From Volvox africanus (taxonomy: Eukaryota; Chlorophyta; Chlorophyceae; Chlamydomonadales; Volvocaceae), in NCBI GenBank assembly GCA_030268105.1, contig BSDZ01000078.1:3585001-3649000 (forward strand): DNA of 64,000 nt, read 5' to 3'. The notes under the pieces were generated by a model. The model made no database searches and had not been told where the DNA came from. It was given only the letters and a program-made list of their open reading frames with translations. Positions within the stretch are counted from its first letter, which is position 1; each line of letters starts with the position of its first letter. A program made the translations under genes and the position numbers. This document shows positions 1 through 11,393 of this stretch, one piece after another.

Positions 1-179
1 GTTGATGCTGTGCGATGCAATACCCAGCTTCCAACTTCTCTCCAACTGGCCTCTCCTGGCTAACCCTCCCATCCCAAAATCCCATTTCTTTCTCTCCACC
101 CGGGCCCTTCGTCCTGGCAATCTAATCTATCCGCCCAGGTCCTGGATCCTAACTTCTACGCTGCTTTTTATACCCACAG

Positions 180-3100
180 GGTAGCCTTCCAATCGGGGCT
201 AGCTTTTCAGAAGGCGCCGGCGTCTCACCCGCGTCTAACCGCCGGCGGACCGGAGGCGGAGGCTATGGTCGTTAAGTTGACTGTCCTGCAACGCCTCACG
301 CTCGCGGTGGAGAGGGTGCAGCGCCGCCGTCAGGCGGCGGAGGCACGTCGTAAGGCCGCGGAGGAGGCTCGTGCCCGTGGTGGCAGCGGGGCGGGTGGTG
401 CCGGCGGCGGCGGTCTGGCTGGGGCATCACCGGCGGAGCTGGCGGCAGCAGTGGCAGCCGCGGGGCCTGGGGTGGGCCTGAAGCTTCTGGAGGGGCTGGA
501 TCCGGAAGACACGGCGCGATTGCTGTCAGCGCTTAGCCCCGAGGCGCAGGTGAGAGTTTTAGGGGTAGAGGTTACGTGTGGGTCATCCAGCTCCTGTCTG
601 CGGGCGAAGGTCTCTGTAAGAGGGACTGCGATGGCAGGCTGCTACTATGTGTGGGTGAGGACTGTGCGACGCAGCAAAGATTGAGCATATGGTTAACGGC
701 CGGGGCATTGCACAATTCCGAGACGCGTGGTTGAACGTTTGTAATCGTGATGTGCTGCCATGACCGCTCTGTTGGTTTCGGGTTGGGCACTGATCCGCTC
801 ATGCACGCGACTGAGGGGGGTCGCAAAAAGCGTCGGCAGTACTGTGCGCGTGCTTTGTGCATCCAAGGCCAGTCATCCAAGGGCGGCGCACACCGCGTCA
901 TGCCTCCGAAATTTGGAGGACGGTTTACGTTTCTGTCTCTGTCCTCATAATCAGCTCCGCACTCTCGCAGGTGGTTCTGCTGGGTTCGCTTCCGGAACTC
1001 AAGCGGGCGGAGGTGCTGGCGGCCATGGCGGATGGGGACCGGGCACAGGTAGGGGATGTGGGGATGAAGGTCAAAAAAAGGCCGCGAAGGGAATTAGGAA
1101 GGAAACGGACCTGCTCACACCAAGTGGCATCATGCGCGGATCTGCTGGTTTGTTGATTGCGGTGAAACCTCTCACCCCTTCTCACCCGCACACCGCTCAG
1201 TTGAGCCACAAACTTGCGAGCTCAACCCTCCCTCACCCGCTCATTCACCCCATTTCCTCTTTCCTGCCCGTCTATATTCCCTAGGCGGTTGCGGTGATGT
1301 CCTCGGGCATGCGGGCCCACACGGCCCGGGTTCTGGGTCGTGGGATGTGGATGACCACGATGAGGTGCATCAAGGAGAACTCGCAGCTGGGGGCGCGGCT
1401 GCTGGGAGGCATGGAGCACCAGGAGGTGTGGGTGTGCTGACGTGTGGGTTTGTGGGTGAGGCGTTGGCAGGGGTGGAAGGCAGTACGTTTCAGGTGAAGA
1501 GCCGCCAGAGGTACTTGGAGGAGGTCCGCGAAGTAATAGGGATTAGGGAAGAATTCAAAAACTCATATGCGGGCGAGTAGGGGCATGAGAACGTTTGGGT
1601 CGTCGGATGGGAGACTTCTAGTCGTCAGTTGAGGTTGATTGTAAGCTGAGTCCCCACACGTGGTGGTACACAACAATACCGGCTAGTGCACTGCCCTGGC
1701 CCCGCAGGCGCATATGTCGAGCGATGACACTGCTCTTAATCCACACTCATTTCCCTCTTCTTTTCAAAATGCGCACTGGGTCCGAAGGCGGTAGATGAGC
1801 TTGTCACGTGGACCTCCGGCGAGCAGCTGGAGGTGTTCCCGGCCCTGGACATGCCCACTGCGGCCCGGCTGATGCTGGCACTGCCTACGGAGATGCGTCA
1901 GAAGCTGCTAGCGACCATGGCGCCGCATTTGGCTTCAAACATCTTGTCGGTGCGTTCACGGGTGACATCTGGCGGTGAGAGGAGGGTAGCTGTCGTTGTC
2001 GTGATCATATAAGGCTGTGTGAAATTCGACAGAAATGCTGAATTCTTAACTTGGGTGGCTGGACGAGTGCAACGTACCGTATCGTTGTCTGCTTGTTCAG
2101 TCCTGTAAGAGTCCAAACACACAAATTGTTGTCGTTCACATGGTGTTCGCGTGTTGATGTGTATGCGCCGCGTGCTGTCATCCCCGCAGACAATGCTCAC
2201 AGTTCCCGCTGCCGGCACCTTAGACGAGCTGGACTTCGTCCGCGCTGTCGCCATCCTCATGGCCATGGACCCCGCGGGAGCAGCCAACATCTTGCATGAA
2301 ATGGGATGCGCCCGCGCGGCGGAGATGCTGCTGGTGCGGAGCCTGGGATGGACCTATGCTGTGTCCTAGCATGTCTGCGTGCGTGGGGGACGCCATGCAG
2401 GAACGGCACGTGGAAAAGGGTGAAGGCGGGCGTTCCGAACTTCATCACTGTAGAATGGGACAGGTTTTGAGCTATAAGCCTTCCCAGCATCGTACCGATG
2501 TAACCCTTGGTATGGGTTTCGTGTGATTCGGGATGCGGTGGTGTGTTGAGTGGCCGATGCAGAAGATTGGGGGCACCAGCTCTCCGGTCAATTTTAGCGG
2601 GGGAACACACTCACTCACTTCCGCCGCGCACCACCACTGTTAACACCGTCACCCCGATTGCTGTCTCATCGTTAGGGTATGGACGACGTGGACGTGCGTA
2701 ACGCCATCTTGGAGTGCATGATGCCCCGCATGGCCGCGGAGACGGTGCTGGAGATGGACACGCGGGCGAACAGAGCTGCAGCGGCGGTGGCAGCGGGGAA
2801 CGCCGCCGAAGTGGACATGGCGGGGCTGACTTTTGTCCTTCCGGTGGGGGGAACGGCGGGGACCGTGAGTGTGGGCGCCCAGGCAGCAGGTGAGGTGGAT
2901 GAGTGTCTACGGCGATGACGGAAGCGGAGTTCTGACTGAATACCTTGGGAGGGATTGGGGCAAAGCGAGGTGACTACTTAGCGCTCGTAGGGTTAGATCT
3001 TGTATCCCATCGGAAATGGGTGTGGTTGGAGCGGCGGCGCGGGTGGTGGAGGTGGCGGCGCAGGAGGCGGCGGTGGCGATGGTGACGGTCAGGCCTTTTA

Positions 3101-6100
3101 AATTAAGGCATTGGGGGAGGTCCCTTATCCACTTCATCTCCTGTCAGGAAGGTGGTGAATCTGGATGCTAAGATTGGCTTAATGTGCTTGACACAGACCC
3201 AACCTCCCGTCTGGCCCCACCTTCCCCGAACTTTCCCATCTCGGGAGCCAACCTACCGTTGAAGCCCCTCGGCTCATGCACTTATTCTCTCATCCCCCTC
3301 CCGCTTTCCCTCCCTCACACAGCAGCTACTGGAAATCCTTTCCCCGGCACGGAGGCCTTGGTAGAGATGCCTTCAGCCTCAGCGGACAAGATCCTTGGCT
3401 TCATGACCGTGCAGGTAATGGACCTCGGGTCGGCTACCCCTGTGCGTGTCAAGGTGTATTTAATCATCAAAGCACGTCCTGACGCACTGACATTTCAACA
3501 CTTCCACCTTAGCTTACCTGGTATCCTGCTTGGTCGTGTTGCTGCTTGACCTTGAGCCATCACCAAAGGTGGATGACAAATCACACATGCGCATACCCAT
3601 GCAAATTCCCGAAGCATCGGCTGGTATGTCAAATGGCTATGGTGCAACGTGCCAACTCAAAGAGCGTCTTCAACATCATCAATCGATCACACCTCCTGAA
3701 ACAGATATTGCCAAACCTTTCCGCAGCATAGAAGCTCAACACGAGAACACGTCTTTCTCAAAGCTCACTTTTTCCACAATGTTCACACAACGTCTTTGCC
3801 TTGCGCCCCGCTCCCATCTTCTCTGCAGGAAAAAGCCGCCCTGCTCGCGCGCATGGACCCCGAGCGCGCCGCCGAGCAGCTAGCGCACCTGGGTCCAAAT
3901 GAAAGCGTAGCTCTGCTGGCATGTTTGGCGGATGCGGCGCAGGTGATGGTGGTGGAGGCTCTCAAGCAGGACGAGCGGGACGCCATGATGAAGGTTTGCG
4001 GGGAGGGTCATGGGGGTGGCAAGGGGGAACGGGGTAGGGGTTAGGTGATGTATGGACCGGTTTATTGATGTGCGAAAGGACGCGTGTGGGAACCAGTAGC
4101 GAAGTGCCCATGCCTTCCTCCTGAAGCACCAGGGGGGTAATGCATACGAATGTACGCTACGTAGGACTTAGGGCACCGACTCGAATAGCGGGGGAAATCG
4201 TTGCCCTGTCCTTGTGACCCACCCTTGAATGGAACGCGGCATGGTGGGATGGTAGTAGCTGGTGCACGGGTTCTTCATCGGATTTCCTAGGATGCGGATG
4301 CGGAGGTTGAATTCAGAGGAATGGCACCTCAGACCTCATCCACCTTGATTCCCCAGGCCTAACGCAAGATACGGATCTTTATCCATCCAGGTGCTGGCTG
4401 ATGCCAGTGGCTACAAGTTCCGGGGTGGTCGTAACAGGGGCAAGGGCCGCAAGAACGCCAATGGTCAAGGCAGGAACGCCGCGAATGCCAAGAGTGCAGC
4501 CGCCGCTGCGGCGGCAGCAGCCGCGGCTGCAGCGGCCACGGCTGCCACGACCACGGCGGCGGCCCTTCAGACGCCACCGGGCTTGAGGGGATCCGGCGCA
4601 GCCCCGTCACTGCCATTGACGACATCCATGCCCGTGCCGCCTTCACCGGGCATGGCGAATGCCCTGTCTCCGCGGCTCTCAGTTGGGGGCACCAGCCCTG
4701 GCGGCGGGGGTGCCACCGCCGGTTTGACACAGCATGCTAGCGGCGGAGGCGGAGGCGGAGGCGGAGGCGGAAGCGTATCACATCTTGCCCTTCAAAATAC
4801 CGGTTACAACGTCGAGATGGCGATGTCTATGGCTGCCGCAATGGGCCGTCGGGCGCTGGAGTTTATTGACGAGTACAGCGATGGCGAAGGTGGATATGAG
4901 GATGGGGGTGCGCCATACGATGCCCGCGGCCGGCGGTGGTCGCACGACAGCGACATCGATGTGGACGGTGCTGTGGGCGAGGTCGGAGACGGTGCTGCTG
5001 CTGGCCGGACTAGAGAGGGCGCCGGCGGCAGTGGGAGTGGCGACGGTGGCGGTTGCGGTGGTGGCGGTGCTGGGCGCCATGACTGCGACAGGCTTTCCGG
5101 GGATGGCGTGACGGGTTCGGCCCATGCTTTAGCGACAGAAGGCGAGCTTGACGACTTCACGGATGTCCGCGGCAGCGTGGATGGACCGGGCCCTTACACC
5201 ACCGGCGGCCGAAGAGGTGGGCGGATACGGAACGCCGGGGCCGGCGGGGCAGCCGGACGTGGCATTGGCGGTACCTTAGCCTTCGAAAGCGACATCGTCG
5301 AGGATGGCTTGGCCATTGGTGACGATAGCGGTATTGGCCCTGGCGGCGTCGCCGGTGATGCCTCGGGCATCGGCGGTGGCAGCGGTGCCGCCACTGCCGC
5401 AGCGTTGGCAGCAGCGGCAGCGGCTGCTGGTCGTGTCAGCCCTGTCGTTGGAGTCCTGGGGGCGGAGGCGTCATTTCCTGGGTTCAATGGTGGCGGCGGC
5501 GGCGGGCGGCACAGCATCTGCAGTACCACCGCCGTTGCTGGGGCTGCCAGTGGCAGCGCCACCGGCATTCGTCGCTACCGTGCCAGCGAGGTTGACATGC
5601 AGCACCTCTCACGGCAGCAGCAGCAGCAGCTACAACAGCTTCATGCGCAAGCCATGGCACGGCGCGGCGGTCGTGGCGACTCCTCACCGGTGTCGCCAGC
5701 GTCACCGACCCGTGGGGCAGTTGGCGGCGGCTCCACACCTAGCCGCATGACTCCCCAGCAAATCGCCCGCAGCTCCCCGAACACGATTGGCTACGGTTAT
5801 GGTACGGCTGACGGTGGCGGACCGCCAGGGACACCCGGATCCGGCCGCGGAGGTTACACGGTCAGCGGCACAGGTGGCGGGGCCAACAACCTCTCTTCCA
5901 TTAAAGCCGCTTTCCGAATGAACCGGCAGCAGCAGCAGATGCAAGGACAAGGCGTCCCGACATCGCCCGGCAGCAATGGCTTGATAGAGATGCTCCGGAG
6001 CCCCATGGTGCAGGCCGGCCAGGCGCACAGCAGCCGGCAGTCGCCCGTCAGTCAAATGCTGTTGAAGGACTTCCGCGACATCGCTACGTAAGTCAATCCG

Positions 6101-8839
6101 GGTTTACTTTACGAATTGCCTATACGCATTATATTTGCATGTGGCTGGGTCTCTGCATTGCGAATGAATGGCGTATGTATTTTGGGCACGCGCCCGCATA
6201 AAGAAAAATTGTTCCCTCTTTGGATGTCTCTGTTGCTTGTAGTCAGCTTCATCGTCATGGTTAGCCATGTAGGAAGGTCAAAAGCACGTAATGTTCCCCC
6301 TGCTGCTGCTTCACGGCACCGCACAGCAGTGTGACCTATTCTGTCTATTCGTCTCCCCATCTACCCCACCTGACTGCCTCTCCTCCCTTGCGTCCCCATC
6401 TCCCTGCGCTCAGTGTGGGCCACCTCCAGACGGCACTCAACCCTAAGAACGCTCGACTGGCCACTGCTCTGGCGCAGCACCGGACTGCACGACCCCGTCC
6501 CAAGGGCTGGCTCATGGGGCTGGTGGAGAGTGTGTACAAGGACGGTGAGCCCCGGAAGGGTGGGGTCTGGGGAGAAAAAAGCGAATGGGATGTTGCCCCG
6601 TGGCCACGCAGCGTGTCTGGCACAGACCCACTCACACTGTCTGACGTCAATCATTTCCTTCACTCCTTGACTGAGCAAGGCACATAACATGCCACCCCGC
6701 CAACCCCCAGGCGAGGCTCTCCAGCGGCGCATGGGCCAAATGGAGGCCCTCCGGCGTTTCAGTGTCCCCGAAATTGTCTTCGCGCACTTCTCCAACAAGT
6801 ATGGACAGCGCTCGCTGGTGGACGAGTACGCGGCGTGCCTCGCAAATACACTAGCTCTGCACAGGGCAGGTGAGGGAGACCCAGACGTCAGGGGATGTGA
6901 GGTTCTGTCCAGAGGAGGAAAGCAGCAGGTCCAGACCACTGGCGGCGTCGCCACCGCCATTGAGCGTGACTTGTCCATGGCTGCATCAAATCATTTCCAC
7001 CTAACGGCCCGCCCGCGCTGCCGGTCCGCAGAGGACCTCCGTCTCGAGATCTTCGCCCGCTTCTTCACCGAGCAGTGGGACTTCGCGACATTCTTCGACT
7101 TCCTCGCAGCCAACAGCCTGGCGATGCAGGTAGTTGTGGCACCGGGTTTCCATGAGGGCCCCCTTTTTGTGAGCAAGACTGAAATATGATGGGAGGGCCG
7201 CATCTCATAGATCGTGCTTATGCAGCTTGCCTATGCTCGGTGGCGTAGAGTTTATTTGGGTTGTTGTTTTTGCTCCTCTCCCTCCTGTCTCTCCTACCTT
7301 GCCTCCCTGCGTTCCTGCTGTCGTCTTCTCTCCCGTATAGCCCAGCAAGGTGCTGTGTATCGAGTACCCCCGCGAAGCCAGTCGGGACGAGCAGTACCCT
7401 TGGCTGTGTTCCCACAAGGCAGCGGCTATTGCAGACATGGTGATGGGCCCGAGGTCTCAGGCGCTGAGGGACCGATTCAATGAGGCGCTCTTGGCCGTCA
7501 GCGTGCCGGTAAGAGATGGGGGCTTGCCCGAATCTGGGCGCGGAAAAAACGGGCTCCGCGTACCGCGTGAGGTTCTGCGTCCTTGCCATCCGCATCAGAC
7601 CTGAGCCCACTCCTGACTCGCTTCCCTCTTTGATCCCCCTCCCATGATCCCATTGCTCCCATTGCAGGCTGACGATGCAGACCTGGAAAAGCTGAAGCGC
7701 GATCCGCGCTACATGTCTGCCGCCGCTGAGGCCGCCGCCGGCGGGCCACCGCTGCCGGAGCGTTTTTACCGCCTGCCACGGCCGCGCTTCTTGGCGCTGC
7801 TGGCGTCCGAGATCTCGCGTCTGAACGCCGCCATCACTCGCATGGCCCGCGGCCGTTTTGAGGCGCTGGACCTAGTGGGCAATGAGGTGGTGTCTGCGGG
7901 CGCAGTGCCGGGTTACCTGTCGTCTGTAGTATCGCCAAAGAGTGCCCAAGGCAGCAACCGGATATCTGTGCAGGTGTGTGCTTGGAGTGAGGGGAGAGGA
8001 GGGGAGGGATTGAGCCCCATAGGATTGAGCCCCAGCCATGTACGGTTGGAACCCCCGTTTGTGCCGGGCAAATCAGGAAACGGTCAAGAACAGTTTAGGC
8101 GTTTGGGTTGCTGAGCACCGCAAATCGTAAACCGTAGCTTTGCCTCATCACTGACTGCAACATACCAGTATCCACGCAGCTACGCGCCTGCCCACGACTT
8201 CCCCATCCATCCACCCACCCGACCGACCCTCTCCTGACCCTGTCACAGGAATTAGCCCAGCCCTTCGTTACAGATGCATTGGCCTACCAGCAGGATCCCT
8301 TGTCCTCGCCGGAGTCCACAGTTGCCGGAGCCGGCCCTGAAGCTAACCTCACGATGGATGCCTGGGTGGCCGCCTCCGTCCATTGCCCGATCATCCGCGA
8401 TCATTTCAAGCTCAAGGTGCTGCGGCCACGACGCCTGGACGCTGAGGGCGTTGACGATGGCGCCGATGATGGAACCGCTGCTGGCGGTGACAGCCTGCTT
8501 GGTGGCTTCCTGCTGGGCCTTACGCGTCGCCACACGAAGGTCATGACATCGCGGCTTAGAGGGTATTTGACCGGCACCAGTGGCGGCGGCAATGACTTCT
8601 CCGACACGACCCTGGTTTCGGAACTGAGCGCTGCGGTTGACAAGGCAGTTAGCGGTGGTGACAAGTTCAGGGCGTACGCGCAGATGCTTTTGGCGATTAT
8701 CAAGCAGCAGGTTGCGGCGGCGGTGGCGCTGCTGGTGGGCGAAAAGGGCTCCAGCAACGAGATGGCGGGTTCCGAAGTGGAGGACGCGTTGTGCCGTCTC
8801 GAGGACTGCGCGCTGATCATGCTTAAGCAGGCCAAGTGA
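180..8839 (+). CDS. MgtE_N/FliG-like helical-repeat protein, 5' partial, 15 exons
   Basis: Function unknown. Fifteen exons join in consistent phase: 180-549, 971-1048, 1285-1425, 1788-1949, 2190-2333, 2676-2889, 3323-3414, 3829-3993, 4391-6087, 6414-6544, 6711-6869, 7032-7129, 7341-7508, 7668-7973 and 8249-8839, giving about 1504 codons to a TGA. An acceptor at 178-179 keeps the frame open upstream of the ATG at 265, so the true start probably lies outside the window. A charged coiled-coil-like helix (VERVQRRRQAAEARRKAAEE) is followed by degenerate helical-hairpin repeats such as LLEGLDPEDTARLLSALSPE and LLARMDPERAAEQLAHLGP. These recall the MgtE N-terminal/FliG superhelix, but no magnesium-channel membrane segments are seen. 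The exon at 4391-6087 encodes a long Ala/Gly/Gln-rich disordered linker. The last six exons encode an ordered helical region (FSVPEIVFAHFSNKYGQRSL, FFTEQWDFATFFDFLAANSL) that I do not recognise. A ciliary or scaffold role is only a guess. The gene model is firmer than its function. Confidence 0.72.
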
Positions 8840-9290
8840 GCGCCGCGTGGGACCGGTCGGGCGGCGGTGTTGGCTCTGGACTCGGGGAAGGGCCGTGAGT
8901 AGTGCAGGGTGGGATAACTCGCTGGATCCAGGGTTATCCGCCTCACTAGACAAGGCTTCTTCGCCCTATGCCCAGCTAAGAAGCTAGCAGCACCATCGCG
9001 ATCTGCTTTAGACAGCGGAAGTCTTCTGAAGCACTTCTCATTACATTACGGGCGTCTTTGATCTGCTTGTTATAGGCAGTAGCCTCATGCAGGTACTTTT
9101 ATCTCATCATCAGTTATTGTTTCGCGGAATTAGCTCGTGAACGAGAGGAACTGTGAAGGGAGGGCTGCAAACTAAGGTTTGCACTCCTGCAAATGGTTTG
9201 CAGCCCTCGCTTCGCAGCTTCCTCTCATCTTCAACCTCCGTCGACGGGCTCAAAGCGACGGTGTCACGGCCGTTTCCTGTCACGTTCCGC
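8840..9290 (+). other. 3' flank of the helical-repeat gene
   Basis: No coding exon is supported here. The stretch should hold the 3' UTR of the gene ending at 8839. It contains a perfect inverted repeat at 9160-9208, and it precedes the splice acceptor of the possible IQ-motif exon. No TGTAA-type polyadenylation signal was found in it. Confidence 0.5.
9160..9208. repeat. Perfect 13-bp inverted repeat
   Basis: The arm GAGGGCTGCAAAC at 9160-9172 is the exact reverse complement of 9196-9208, with a 23-base spacer. The RNA could fold into a stem. It lies between a stop codon and a possible exon, so it may be a 3' UTR structure or a chance or transposon-derived palindrome. No function is shown. 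Confidence 0.7.
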
Positions 9291-9587
9291 AGGTACCTGA
9301 TGGAATGCAGCTCCCCTGAGGTGCAGGTCGACCTGGTGCGTCGGCTGGCACCCCAGACCCGCATCTTCGCTGTGGGACGCCAGCTGCTGGTGTCACGCCA
9401 GCACCGCTTAACGGTGCGGCACATGGCCGCATTGGTGGTGCAAAGCATATGGCGTGGGCACAGGCGGCGGCGGAAAGTGATGGCGGTGGCGGCGGCAGCA
9501 CAGGGGCAGGGGCAGGGGGTGATGATGTCGGAGGCATCGGTGGCGTCATTGAGCGAGGCTCAGCCAGCAGCCGGGATTGCATCCTAA
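9291..9587 (+). CDS. Possible orphan exon with an IQ calmodulin-binding motif
   Basis: A typical 3' splice site (ttccgcag) at 9283-9290 opens a frame of about 98 codons that ends in TAA at 9585-9587. The product starts YLMECSSPEVQVDLVRRLAP and carries an IQ-like motif, AALVVQSIWRGHRRRR, the usual calmodulin or myosin light-chain binding helix. An Ala/Gln/Gly-rich tail follows. The composition matches the repeat protein upstream, whose stop is about 450 bases earlier. This could be an alternative last exon of that gene or the end of a separate small gene. I could not find an upstream donor that joins it in phase, so its parent gene is unresolved. Confidence 0.35.
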   Translation, partial: RYLMECSSPEVQVDLVRRLAPQTRIFAVGRQLLVSRQHRLTVRHMAALVVQSIWRGHRRRRKVMAVAAAAQGQGQGVMMSEASVASLSEAQPAAGIAS

Positions 9588-9641
9588 CATCAACCCTAGA
9601 TTTAGTTTTGGCGTCGGATGATGGGTGCTCAAATGGTAGTA

Positions 9642-9671
9642 ACGCAGTGGGGCTCTACGCCCCCACTGCGT
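9642..9671. repeat. Perfect 11-bp hairpin, 8-base loop
   Basis: ACGCAGTGGGG at 9642-9652 pairs exactly with CCCCACTGCGT at 9661-9671. It begins 54 bases after the stop of the possible IQ-motif exon, so it could be a stem-loop in a 3' UTR. Confidence 0.7.
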
Positions 9672-10057
9672 GGTTTGGCTGTGCCTATAGGGAAACGCGC
9701 ATGCACAGGAAAGGCGCGGGGCATTGCGCAAAGAGCAGAACCGAACGGAAAACTCACCGAAGGATCTCCCCATCTATGTGTGATTGCGGTTCAGCAATTA
9801 TGTGGAACAGCTATTATGCCCATTTTGTTCGTTCGGAGATGCAATGGTAATTGCATTGGCTTCGGGTGTCACAACCCAGCATGCATAGGGTTAGGCGTTG
9901 CAAGGGTCGTTGGCCGCTGGAGCGCGCCGCAAGCCACAGGACTGGCATTGTGATGGCGCCTGCGGTACGACCGATATGAGCGATACCACAACCACTGTGA
10001 ATGAACCTGATACCTACCGGAGACCCATGCGAGGTGGAGAAAGATACAGCAGGAGCA

Positions 10058-10077
10058 ATGGCGATCGCGATCGCCAT
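10058..10077. repeat. Perfect 20-bp palindrome
   Basis: ATGGCGATCGCGATCGCCAT reads the same on both strands and contains two overlapping GCGATCGC octamers. No gene is nearby. The role is unknown. Confidence 0.75.
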
Positions 10078-11372
10078 CAAAGATAAACAGGTATGGACGA
10101 TCAGGTAAATAGGCTATTGGGGCAGCGGTGCAGCGGCTTCTACCACTCGGCGACTAGGTGCTAGAGGAAAGGGAATCAGCGAACCTAGGATGAGCAGGGA
10201 AGGTCTGGAAAGTCGACATCTGCAATCTGCGGCTACTACCGCAGGTGCTGATGCGGGCACTGATCCCCTGCGTCACCTGGGGTTTTGATCATCAATGACT
10301 CATGAGGTGTGATGAGATGACACGCGATGCGGCGATTTCCAGGACAAGGTTGTTGCCATTACGCAGTAATAAGACGCATCATCAAGTGGTACTGCCGCGA
10401 CGTGTTCATTTTCTAGGTGGGGGCCCGCAGTTTGCCAGGGAGGGACTTCTTCGGGCAGATGGGGGAGGTGCTGCAAATGCGGCGCCGTGGGCGAGTGGAG
10501 CGGCTCTTGAGTAACTACATGACCTGGCGGGCGCGTGATGTCAATGTGTCGGATAACCTTTATCAAATGTATCTGTGCGTGTGCACTTGTGGCACTTATG
10601 TGGTACTTATACGTCCGTGGCTGTTTCATGACGGAGTGATCCATGGACAGATGGACAGGTTGGATGTTCGAACGTGTGACAGTGCTTCTTCGAGGTGGCG
10701 TATGTTTTTGTCGCTGTTTTTCGCTTAACTCACGTACTGAAGTTCTTGAGTTGCTCTCTGAGATTAATCACCATAAACTCGATAGACTTCCCATAGGGCA
10801 TGCTTCATGACCTGACACCGTGCCGCTGTGCATGGCATGCTGTACAATCTCGTACAGTACCCTCCTTACTACACGGTTTACAGACATTTTCTTGGTGCTG
10901 GATGAAAATGTGACGCGGTTGGGAACGGCGGATGAGCCAATTGAAATGGGCACGTCTGGGCTTGGGCCACATTGATGGGGCCCAACACATTCCGATTGGA
11001 GCACCACTGTATCCATGCTCCTTAATGATGAAGTTTGAAGGGAATGATGTTCCACTGGAACACTCTTTACATTCATGCTCATGCACTCTTACACTGTGTG
11101 TAAGAGTCGAAGTTCCGCGCAGACCTGTACAAGCGGCGCCTCGTGGGGCCACCTTTTCGTCACGCTCCGTCCACATGCGCATTGATCATCCAACATGGGT
11201 TCGGTTCCAGACCGAACCAGTCAGCACCGGACCGAAAGCTAATAGTCCACAAGTCATGTTAAGAATATGTCCGCGTTACAGATGGCGGATTGGTGGGTAT
11301 AAGTGCTCTAGGGGAGTGCTTTGTATTGACAGAGTGATCCGTACTTAAGGTACAGGTGACTATCAAGCGCCT

Positions 11373-11393
11373 ACCCTCACGCTGCGTGAGGGT
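11373..11393. repeat. Perfect 9-bp hairpin, 3-base loop
   Basis: ACCCTCACG at 11373-11381 and CGTGAGGGT at 11385-11393 are exact reverse complements around the loop CTG. The compact stem resembles a terminator hairpin, but the context is a eukaryotic intergenic region, so no function is assigned. Confidence 0.65.

Noticed and set aside
5194..5568. Ala/Pro-rich frames on the minus strand and in other frames within 4.4-6.1 kb
   Set aside because: They mirror the GC-rich, Gly/Ala-coding exon 4391-6087 and are shadows of it.
10058..10077. GCGATCGC octamers as a cyanobacterial HIP1 element or sign of transfer
   Set aside because: HIP1 marks cyanobacterial genomes by its high frequency. A single palindrome in an otherwise eukaryotic region is not evidence of transfer.
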